A DNA stretch of 64,000 bases, from positions 22,248,521 through 22,312,520 of the forward strand of contig NC_067124.1 in assembly GCF_021347895.1 (NCBI RefSeq), written 5' to 3'. A model generated the notes under the pieces. The model searched no databases and had not been told where the DNA came from. It saw only the letters and a program-made list of their open reading frames with translations. The position numbers and the translations under genes are program-made. The stretch comes from Acanthochromis polyacanthus (Eukaryota > Chordata > Actinopteri > Pomacentridae). This document shows, one piece after another, positions 1 to 10,640 of this stretch (positions are counted from its first letter, which is position 1; every line of letters starts with the position of its first letter).

Positions 1-3000
1 CATTCTTGGCGGAAAGGGAAAATGTGTGAAGGAATTGTCGGGGATTTAATTGAGTGGGTCAGTGGCTTTGGGATGAATTATTAAATAAACAACAAACATC
101 GCTGACACGTGGGAGGTGGTGGTGGCAAAACATCACTTAAAACAATACATGCTCTTGCTGCCCCCTCACTCTGCTCATCACCTTCCATCCTTCCCGCTTG
201 GTCTTAAGTCAGCCCCCATATTGGACGTCAGAACTGTCTGTCACAGTTCTTCTAAGCAGCCAGATAAGACACAGACTTCACTGCAAGTGGCCTTTGAGGC
301 ACTAACGTCAGTGTTTATTTTCCGGTGCCCACAATTATGCCACTCGACATTTGACGACGGTGTCACCTTGAGTGAAGCCATGAAAACAGGGTGGGACAAA
401 CATGAAAGCAGGTGAGAAGTGAAGCACATGCTGAATATTTTTAGGTATGCATGAGGCATTTGGGTGCATTGCGTGTCTTTCTGATTTCCTTGCTGCCACC
501 GGATGCCTCCTAACTGATGGTGCAAAACTCTAAACTAGACAACAGCGATCTAGTGTTCCTCCCGATTACTAAAGCTTTTATAGCCTCTGACAGAGTTTTT
601 CTCAACGGATATAATACAATGAGGCCAATTATCACATGACTGTGCATATGAGAGGAAGAAGGGCACCAATAGATGGTAGCTAAGATGTTTCAATAAACCG
701 GAGAGAATCAGCGTCAATAATGCATATGCAACTGGACGATCATCAAAGACTGACACATTTGGCAATCATCAGCACAGAACCCCTATGGAAGCCAGCCTGA
801 TTACACAGGGGGAGATGATGACATTTCTGAGTGTGATTAATCTCACGTTGAGCGCCACATTCTATGGCAGATGTGAATCACACAAGACGTGATCGATGGC
901 CATTTAAAAAAATGAAGGAAAAAAAAAAAGACATCTCCAGACCATTTTTCCCAGCTTGTGTTTCATTTATATCCACTTACCTGCTGGTATGAGTGACAAA
1001 CACAAGTGGGCCCTGTTTCCAAGAATACTTTGACCTTGTTTCTCCTTGCTTATGAAACAGAAATTAGAAAGCCTCCACTGTCTGACCAATCCCTCCAAGT
1101 GTCTCATTGCTGTGCTCCTCTTGGTTTTAATCAGTAAAAGGATGGGACTTGCTGGCCTGTCTGAGGTAATCAACATCAGGGGCCATAAAGCGATGCTAAT
1201 TGAATGGTCTCCTCATTGTCATGCACACAGGGTATCTCTCCTCGCTCCCTTTCTCCCCCAATCCTTCTCTTTCCACTCTGACTCTCCCACCTCTTTTCCT
1301 CTTGTATTCCTCTCATACAACTCCCTTGGAGACCCTCCATTGCTGGCGCTGGCTTTTCCCACCAACAGCTCTAAGAAAACAGGCCTTGTTTGAAGTGGAT
1401 GTAGGAGCTGCTGAGAGAGTTTAGCCCCTGTTAGGATCCAAATTTAAGAGAAGGGGGGTGGCTGAAGAGAGTGGAGGCAATTGGAGGAAGTGGTATAAAA
1501 ATTCTGAGATTATTACAGAGCTAGTGAGGCGAACATACACATGTGGGTGTTGAATGGGATATATGTCACATTTACAGTATCTGTGTGTGAACTTTTCCAT
1601 GTGGTGGTGAGAAAACGACAGTGCTTACACAAGAGTTTTTATCGAATTTCACTTTTAGTTCAATGATTTATGAGCATGTCAATTGTAAAAGTTGGCCTTG
1701 TGGGGAATTCTGCTCTGGCTTTGCAGGAAATAATGAAACTATTGACTGTTTTAAGAGTTCTTCCCTCGCTGTGGCCCCTCGCTCAGACCCTCACTGTGAA
1801 TACTCATGGAGGCAAGCCAGGACCGTGACCGGGCACATTGGCCTGAACAAAAGGCCACTGATTTCATATCCAGCTTTGCAGATGAAGAGAATTAGGGTTA
1901 CATCACGTACTAGGATATGATGGCACATTAGTGACTCACATTGTAGCAAATATTGTGGGAGGATATGTTATTTTTTGTTCTAGACATCAACAAATTCATG
2001 TGGTTGCATAACAAGTCCGCTTAACCTGAACAAATGGCGTTGCTCACACTTAGATCATTGTCTGTTCCTCTATTGAGACGCTTTCCTTCAGGCTAGCATC
2101 GCAGGAGGAGGATGTCATATGGGAAAGCGAGCACGCCACATCCAGAACCAGAGGCGGTGGTGTTCTCTAGCGACAACTCCGCAACGCCAAACCATCACAC
2201 ACACAGCACCCACGGCGACAGAGCCGAAACCACAGAGCAGAGAAAGCTGCCTGTGTGTGCTGAGCAGCGGCTCAAGCGGGCAGACCGGAGCGTGCTGCCG
2301 ACAATTGATTTTCTTTTGTGTGTGCCCATTTTCACCTGGAAACGCAACAACACTGTAATAACCCCCACCACACCGTCACCACCCACAGGCCCACCTCCCA
2401 GACAGCTGCTGCTCAGGCTGCCATCTGGAGAGAGGCTGACCACTGCTTATCAGCCCCTGGCTCATCACACAGCTGGCACAGTGGGACGGCGAGAGAGGGG
2501 GCGGAGGGTTGGGGAGAAGCACAGAGACGAAAGAGAGAAGTGGATAATGAAAGATGGAAGGATAGCGAAAGACACATAGCTGTGGGGAGATGAAGGTGAA
2601 GCAGAGTAAGACGAAAAGCAACAGATGAGGGAGAGAGACACTAAAGAAGATGGAAGAGCATTAAGACGATAAAGCAGAGATCAGAAAAGAAAGCACAAAC
2701 CGCACGGCAATGACGGACAGTCAGATGTGAAAGAGTGAGAAAGGGTAAAAAATAAATAAAAGGGAATCAGACAGAGGAATCTCAGGGTCTGCGGGGTTAG
2801 ACAGTTGGAACAGAACCATGGCGTCTGTCCTTTATGCCTCATAAATTGTCTTTCAGGGCTCCATTGTAGATGCTATTGATCTGAGAAAGACAAACACACC
2901 CCTCAGGTCCGGAGAGACGGCTGCTCATTGCCTCCGTTGATGATGTCACTGCTCGCTCATTGCAAACATTTCACTTCACGACAAAAGAGAGGAACAATTT

Positions 3001-5205
3001 CTTACACACATCCTCCTCTCTTGGCCTCTTAGCATCCTGGCCTACATCTCCAGAAGTGCCGGGAGGGTATGAGGCTCCAGGAATAGCCTCGCGGGTCTCC
3101 TCTCCCCCTCTACCTGTAATGAGACTTTGTGTTGCTGTGAGTCACCATGTCAGTCAGTGTGTCTGTCAGGCAGCCAGTGTGAATCAGTCACCGTGTCATG
3201 TGGGTTAAATGGTACACAGTACACTGTATATCTCCCCATCAGCTGTCACAGAGTGCCTGACATTGATGCACATTAAATCAAAGCCCTCCTGCTTCCTTTG
3301 TGCCACCTAAGTACCCCAGCCATGCTTATGAATCTGAAGACCTCTGTCTGCCAGGATGGCATGCATTTGCTTAGAACTGTGATTTCCCCGGAGGCTGCAA
3401 AAACCTGCCTCCTCCTTGGCTCCGTTGTGTTCCTCCTCCTTGTTACCCAACACATATTTACATCAAGGCGCAGTTGGAATGCTTGCATAGCACATTGAGA
3501 CCCAGTTTCGCTCCTGCAGTATTCTCATGATTAGATCAGTGAGTAGGACTGGCGGGAAATTATGTGCTTCATATGCTCAGGCAGTCTTATTTCCATGATT
3601 CAATCGTCCAACTTGGCTCTAAATTGGTCTTCTAGTGCCGAGATCTCCTACTGGGCCTGCAGCTGTGGGAGTATGTTGAGCCTCCGTGAGCTAAAGCATC
3701 TCACAGGAGAAGGTTAGCCAACACCAGGTGTGGTCCGACTTCCTCCCGAGAGTCCAACTGGCTTGTTCGTTTCCTCTCCACTCATGGCCTTGATTAACAA
3801 ACTCAACTGGTCATTTGGATAATAACTCACACTGGCTGGTTCGTTCAGTTTTTAAATCTCGAAGACGTGTCCTAATGAGATGATAATTAAACTGTACCTG
3901 AACTTGCATGGCCCCCAGAGGAGTGACATTATCTCTTCTCTTGGTTACACTAGATCAGTGAGATGCCGTTTGTTGCTACTGGAGCTCCCTCCTGTCTTGG
4001 AGGCAGAGTGTAAACACACTTGGTGAGAGACAGGCATGGCAACCTGATTAAATCAGCAGATTTATTTTTTCTGTGTTGGTCCCCGTTGTCTCTTTGTTCC
4101 AGTTTGCTTCCTTTCCAGAGTGCTTCTGATGGGGAAGAGGGGAAACAAAGGGAGCAGTAGCAGTAGCTTTCTTCTTCTTCCCTCTAAAGAGATTATAAGT
4201 GCTTGTGAAATGACTTCAAGGAAAAACACATGGAACTCTCTTCTTTTTTTCACTTCATATCAGCCTGCAACCACGAGCTTGAGACGGCTTCCAGGGAGAC
4301 AAATGGCTTCAGACATCTTGCCACACACTGAGTAGCAGCAGACAATGGACAAGCCTTGTTTAAGCCTGTCCCCCCAGTCACTGTAACCATCTGGATGGTC
4401 TAATAGCTTGTTAGCCTGGATCCAGCGGAGTGGTCCAGGAGATGGGTGTAGTGAGTAGAGCTGGCCGACAAAGGCTAAAGATCAGACCGTACGACAGGGT
4501 TTGACCGCTAAGTAGCCACAGAAATGATTTACAGTGATCCTTTTAATTAGTTTGCTCAAGCGTGTTAATACTGCTGTACTCCTGCTATGCAGACCGGAGC
4601 TGCCTTATTACACATTGCACAAGCAACACCAACAGACTGCAGGCTTGATTTACAAGATACGCAAAGGTACTGTGGAGCTTTTTTGGTGGTTCTTTTCCTA
4701 ATGCTTTTTGCATGGATGAGTTCAACCGTCAAAACTCAGGTTTCATGATGCATCCCACTCCTACTGGTCTCCTCGCTGATCAGTTTGCTAATCCAATATC
4801 ACCATGCCAACGCTCTCCCATGTGATTTGCATTTCACTTCCAAGGTGACTGATCCAACTCCACCTGGAAGAAACATTCTGGTTCTGTATGGATGTGTGGT
4901 CCCCGCTTGCAAAATATTTTGGAAGTCAATGGTATCAGTAACTCCCCATTCCCTCTGTCCCGTGACACTCATTTCTGCCCAGTGGAAGTTCTAATGAGTT
5001 TTTGGCACAGCCTGGGCTGATGCAGCAGGCACTGATATTGAAGGAGACTTTGATGCCAGGTGGTGAATTACTCTGTGGGAAAAATAAGTGCAATATAGCT
5101 GTACTCAGAAGAAATCTATCCAGCTGTATCAACAAATGAAACTTCATGATTGACTGTCAAATTTTTAGTATTTACTAATTTAATGAAATTAGCATCAAAT
5201 TGTTC
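1..5205. other. Non-coding stretch
   Basis: No gene recognised apart from the weak splice-like segment at 981-1048. ORFs at 2.1-2.6 kb on both strands overlap one another in low-complexity GA/CA-rich sequence and show no protein features. The rest is high-complexity unique-looking DNA. Confidence 0.6.
981..1048 (-). CDS. Weak candidate internal exon with consensus donor
   Basis: CAG|GTAAGTGG on the minus strand (donor 975-980) is a near-ideal 5' splice site. Upstream, TTCTAATTTCTGTTTCATAAG is a usable acceptor, defining a 68-nt segment open in all three frames, so the frame cannot be chosen. Joined to the phase 1 donor at 43.8 kb it stays open. One or so such donor is expected by chance in this much sequence. 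Confidence 0.1.
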
Positions 5206-5300
5206 CAATCAATTAATCAATCAATCAAAGTTTATTTGCATATCCCTATACGACATCCCAAAGGGTGACCAAAGTGCTTCACAGTAAAAAAAAAAAACAA
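5206..5300. repeat. SINE/LINE-tail-like fragment
   Basis: A TCAATCAATCAAAGTTTATTT word is followed by about 50 bp ending in AAAGTGCTTCACAG and then an A-run. This pattern is common to the ends of several teleost SINE/LINE families. Only the tail is present, and no RNA polymerase III promoter half is seen. Family assignment is from memory of the motif pattern, not a search. Confidence 0.5.
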
Positions 5301-7617
5301 GAAAACTAAAAAACAACACAGTAAATCGCACTCACACCTCCGGGCAAATTTACAATAATCAATAAGCCTCAGTATATTTTTGGACAAATATATGGTTTAA
5401 AGAATAACATTTATGATCCAATCAACAAAAGTGGCAGCAACAGATTTTTGGAGTGCACATCTCCCTAAAATATCTTTACTGTATCCGTTTATTTGTGGCA
5501 AAAGCATGCAGCTGCAATATAGACATGTGGTTCATGAATTCATTAATCATGAATCAAAGTTATTGATACTGCAATATTCTTAACTATTACAGTGGATAAT
5601 TACCACTTCTGTGCCATTATTAGCCAATTTGTAACAAAATAAATGGAGACAGTACTGCCGTGTGTGTGTGTGCCGTGTGTGTGATAAGCATCACCTTACT
5701 TATATGGATAATGGGAATTTCCCACACGCCAGAGAAATACATTAGCTTAGACATAAATCTTCACAACAGTCCATTGTGCATGTAGATGAACTCTTGTCAG
5801 AATGAGGGAAAGGGGGATATTGCTAATTATAGTTATTAAATGCATGTCTGTCAGTATCGGCTTGCTAGGAGGCGAGCGTGATGGGCTTACTGACTTATAT
5901 AGAGAAACCATTTAATTTACTAATTATCTCAACAGCTTGGCCCACTTATATAGCTTGCAGAAAACATGAGCCCCGAAGTGAGAGGCTGCGTCCCTCGCTG
6001 TCACAAGAGGTCCTGGGTCGGCTTTTAGAGCATCTACCCTGCCGTGTCAAGTCACACTTGTAAAGTTTTAATGTCATTCAGATGGGAATATCAACTTCTA
6101 TTTCCATTTGATGGGAGCATAAAAATGCACGGTGGCCCGCCACTCAGTGTGAGGGTATGAAAAAAGGAAAAAAACTGTCAATATGAGCGACAGCCGGCAA
6201 GCCCAAGCCGACGCATGATTGCACTCCACAAACCACCTTCTGGGGAAAGGGTCAAATGAGACTGAGATCCTGACAGAATTCTTAAAGTTGGCGGGCTCAT
6301 AGCTCATAACTAAGGATAATTTAAGGAAGGCAACAAGGGCTGCAGCTGAAAATAGCAGCTAATGAAGCAGGCCCTGGAGTCGTGTAGCAGCGGGAGTGAC
6401 AAAGTGATGCTAAAGTGATGGGACATTTGATGGGAGGAGAGTTAAAACAGAAAGCGAGTAGGAGGGAAACGCCACTCACTTTCCATCTCTCCATCCTCTT
6501 ACTGTCTTTGCTCTCTCACACACAGACGCACTAAAAACACACATCACAAGCTCATACTGACCGAGTCGAGTAAAGCAGTCCGAGGGCTGCCCGGGGTGCT
6601 GCCCATCAGCGACAATTAAACCCACTGATCTGTGACCTCCTCGCCACTCCATGTCACTGGTTGTCTTTTCAGACATGCAGAATTGTTTTGTTTTTTCCTC
6701 GGGGCTACAGTCAAATCAGTGAAACCTTAAATATCTGCACTGACTCATGGGGTGCTCTCTTTTGCTTGTTCTCTCGCTCATCGCTTCTTCACCTTGCAAC
6801 AGCCTTGCAAATTAATTTCAGTGTGATGAGTGTTCACCCCTTTTGGTGCAAGAGCAAAATTTAAAATGCACCAGGAGTGAAGAGAAACTCGTGTTTTTAT
6901 ATGCATGTACCCCAGTAATTAGTAGACTTCAGAAATGAGCAGGAGAGCTGCTGAGCAGAACATGCAGACAAGGAGTGGAAACCTCCTTACATTGCTCCTG
7001 GGTGACAGCGAGGAACAACTAAAGAACGATTGGATTACCTCACAGTTGTGGATGCTTCTATGTTGTTCTTTTCCTGCTGTCTATCAAGTCCATCATTGCA
7101 CCGTCACCCTAAATGCGGCACTCTGACATGCATGCGAATTGGCTAATTTGCTGCCTCGTCTTATTTCCCCCCAGACTCATTTGTGAGGGCTGGCGTCTGC
7201 CGAACACGAGCTGGATGCACACCAGCAGGTTCACAGTCAATTAAACAAAACACAATGCTACGGTGATGAATAGAAAGCAAATGGATTTGACGATAATTTG
7301 CGCCCTTGTAGCACCATTTGTGAAACTTTGCTGCTGAAGCGATCTCTGATGCCGTTGCGCTACAGAAAGAAAGAAGGCAAAAAAAAGAGACAGAAAACAG
7401 AGATCCCATGGAGCTGCTAGCATCAGCATTCAACTTGTATAACAGCCAGCTAGTTATGAAAAGCCTGGGTGCATGTGGGTGTTCTGCTTTTAGTCAAGTG
7501 CAAACATTTTAGCCTTAAGAGGGAGATCTGCCAGAGTCCGCTGCCAATATGAATGCACCATCAACACCCACGCCATCCCCAGTAACTCAAGTACGCACCT
7601 CATACATATGAACAATA

Positions 7618-7619
<2 letters not shown>
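5301..7619. other. Non-coding stretch
   Basis: Nothing coding seen. It holds two short interrupted GT tracts near 5.66-5.70 kb. The part around 6.10-6.32 kb is high-complexity with retained CpGs and could be a conserved element. Confidence 0.5.

Positions 7620-7671
<52 letters not shown>
7620..7671. repeat. (AC)n microsatellite, about 26 units
   Basis: Uninterrupted AC dinucleotide run. The translations of this tract (poly Thr-His and poly Val-Cys) are not proteins. Confidence 0.98.
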
Positions 7672-8453
7672 AAACAAGCTCTCTACACGCATTCACTCAT
7701 GGAAAATATTCCATGATCTTGTGGACATTCTTAGATGCCTACATCGTGCAAACGTACGAGTTTGGAAATCCACACATTGGAATAATTAGTCTGTTACTTC
7801 AAAGCGTATAGTACAGAGAACAGAAGGAAACGTAAAGCTCATCTGAGGCCCATTGCATCACCCAAAGCCAGGAAAAACCCGCATTAGACTGTGTCGCTTG
7901 AGATTCTAATACTGGATTTCCTAATAAAGCCCCCTGCCTTAATGAGATTTGTCTGTATATTTGACTTCCCTGCATACCAAAAGTAAAACATAGAATTCTG
8001 TAGGGCAGTAGGAAAACTCTACTACCTTTATAAACTACTTATACGAGCATCTTTTGATATACCAGCCCTGTTATTGAACTATGGTAATGTGTATCTACTG
8101 AGGATACTTGGTCAAAGTCAGAAAAAGATCAACAAATTGACTACAAGAAATCTTTTTTTTCTCCACAAAAGACTTTGAAAAATGACACTGCTTACTTAAT
8201 TGCAAACATAAGGGAGTGCTAGACTAAAAAAAAGACAAAAAAAAGTTGTCATAAAGAAAAAGAAAGTTGGGTTTCTTCTGCAATATACCCTCTATAAGTT
8301 TTGAAATGAACTCTCCTGCACTTCCACTCTTCTGACTCCCTCCAGGACACCACTGCAGGAGGCTCAGTCAATCAACATAAATCTCCTTTAATCAGAAATG
8401 TTTACAGCTCACTGCTGAGCCAGATACTTGAGGGAGACAGCAAGCACAGTGAC

Positions 8454-9083
8454 AAATAAACACGCTCCGCTTAAAACATCCCCCGCCTTATATATAGTAC
8501 CTCTAAGTGCAAGAAATAATATATACTGGACGATACACCTACGAAATGATACATCTTCACTACAATTAAAAAAAAACAGTCAGGTCAAGGTCATACACCC
8601 CAAAAGGCACATCTACATTACCAACAGGCTTAGTGTGCGCAATATGAATGAAATCCCTCAAGTAGTTTCTGAGCTATGATCCGGAAACCAAAAAATATTT
8701 GAAGTGCCTCACTATGACCTTGAAAATCAGGTCAAGGTCATACACCCCAAAAACCACATCTACATTACCAACAGGCTTAGTGTGCACAATATGAATGAAA
8801 TCCCTCGAGTGGTTTCAGAGATATGCTCTGGAAAAAAAATATATTTGGAGAGCCTCACTATTACCTTGAAAATCAGGTCAAGGTCATGCACCCCAAAAGG
8901 CACATCTTTACTATATAGAGATGGCCTGGGTGCAATATGAATGAAATCCCTCAAGTAGTTTCAGAGATATGCTCCGGAAATGAAATGCGGACGTGCGGAC
9001 GTGCGGACGTGCGGACGTCCGTACGTACGGACGTGCCCACACCAATATCCCCCTCTGTGCCTACGGCCGGCGGGGGAAAAAAA
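8454..9083 (+). repeat. Composite interspersed repeat, copy A (three internal monomers)
   Basis: The segment starts at AAATAAACACGC and ends at CTACGGCCGGCGGGGGA. It is closely similar along its length to 58284-58730 in the same orientation, which shows it to be an interspersed repeat. After a unique head (about 8454-8580) come three tandem, diverged monomers that begin at AGGTCAAGGTCA words at 8582, 8729 and 8875 (steps of 147 and 146 bp). Each continues with shared words such as ATATGAATGAAATCCCTC. The tail is a CpG-rich octamer array and palindrome, then GTGCCCAC and a GGCCGGCGGGGGA end. I see no terminal inverted repeat, long ORF or target-site duplication that I can vouch for. A non-autonomous element of unknown class is the best description. 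Confidence 0.75.
8987..9034. repeat. Octamer array GCGGACGT x4 running into a 20-bp perfect palindrome
   Basis: Four exact tandem GCGGACGT units occupy 8987-9018. They overlap a perfect 20-bp palindrome, ACGTCCGTACGTACGGACGT, at 9015-9034. The block is extremely CpG-rich in AT-rich surroundings and lies in the tail of composite repeat copy A. Copy B has only a degenerate equivalent. Confidence 0.85.
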
Positions 9084-10640
9084 GTGTTCCTCATCTTGCA
9101 CTTGGATTTGTAAAGTATTTTTTTATGCCAAGTATTTTGTGTTGATTTACCAATCTGATAAGTCAGGTTTAATGTACTGACCATTCCTGTCATGCTCCAG
9201 ACCTTGTGGCTGACAACGTCATCATGAGCAGGTCACTCGCAATATGTCCGACAATGAAAGCAACGCCCGCCATATTGCCCAGTAATGAGGGTGATGTTGA
9301 TTTTAGGCTGTCATGTGTGCACTCTGCGGGTCCCCATCTGTAGCAGTGAAGGTCACCTCAACACGGCGGCGGAACCGGCGAAACCTCTCACCCCGTCACA
9401 GTGATGAGCAGGCGATGCTACTGGTCCCCATTACAGATCACCTCCTTGCTGATTAATTAGGCTCATTCTGCTAATTGAAAGTCACCCCTCACCCACCGCT
9501 CCGCTGTGAGACTCGGGGCAGACTGAAAGATTGCGACCATCCCACTCTGGAATGGCGAAGCACTGAACTGCCACACTTTATTAAATCAGCCAATGACCGC
9601 CACATTTTTCTCCACTACTTGTCCCTCACTGGTCCCGACAGCTCCCCCTCTTTTACTATTTGTGGGGGCCTCTTATGAATGACAGCCAACCCACACCGTC
9701 TGCCCTGGGAGCATCCGGCATAAGCAGACAATTAACTAATTAAGATCTCGTTTGGAGGCCTAACGAGGAACATGGACACTCATTTGTGCAAATAAACAGG
9801 GATTTCTTTGACTGCATTTGGAAAGCTCAAACGCATGTGTTCTTGCACAGAGGTCAATAAATGGAAAACCAAAATAACAGAGAGTGTACACAGGTTTCTG
9901 CCAATAGACGCCTCCTCTGGTATGCATGAAGCGAAGAAGCGGAGACAGAGCAATATGGTGATTCATTTATTCTAATGATACTGCTGACATCAGCCAAGTG
10001 AAGGAGCGGATCAGATCTGTCTTATCGCAGTAGGGAGAAGGGAGAAGCTCTTAGCCTTCTGACTGTCAACTCATTGGCAGCCGCTATATCGTAATAGCAT
10101 GGCTGCATACCAAACTGTAAACAGACGCGTGCTGAATTGTTACTGATTCTCCTGTCGTCCAGTATCAATCTGCATCAGGAGACATGATGCCGATTGATCT
10201 CACAGCCTGGCGCAGGCTTTGATGAAAACGCTCTATAAATTAGGGCCGCGTGATGGAAAACTGAATGTGTAATGTGCTCCCGCCTTGCTTATTAAACAGC
10301 GAATATGCAATGCTTCAAATCACAGGGCCCTTGTATTAATGCTCAAACACGGGCAAGAGGAAGCCATTATCAAGGGACATAACGCTGAAAATCCGTTCAC
10401 AACTCCAGCAGAATTCCTAACTAGTGATTGATTGGGAAAAAATGGAGCACATTGATTCAACAATCAGGGAAATTAGCGAGTCTGTTCAGAAAATTATACA
10501 TTACACCTTTCTTCTGGGAGGACGATAATGCGATAGATATTCTAGGGCAAACGTGCCACTGCAGAGGGAAGGCTCCGCTCACATCTTTCATGAAGAAGAA
10601 ATTTTGCGCTCTACCTTTGAAATCATTGATTGGTTAATAT
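9084..10640. other. High-complexity non-coding stretch, candidate conserved regulatory DNA
   Basis: No reading frame resembles a protein. The sequence lacks simple repeats and keeps many CpGs (for example 9.22-9.56 kb and 10.08-10.42 kb). It carries homeodomain-type words (GATTAATTAGG near 9450, TTAACTAATTAAG near 9735). This is the texture typical of conserved non-coding elements near developmental genes; conservation itself is not visible here. Confidence 0.3.

Noticed and set aside
8951..9193. ORFs on the minus strand of the composite repeat (also 58446-58836)
   Set aside because: The frames are interrupted and shift between copies; the similarity reflects the DNA repeat and not a protein.
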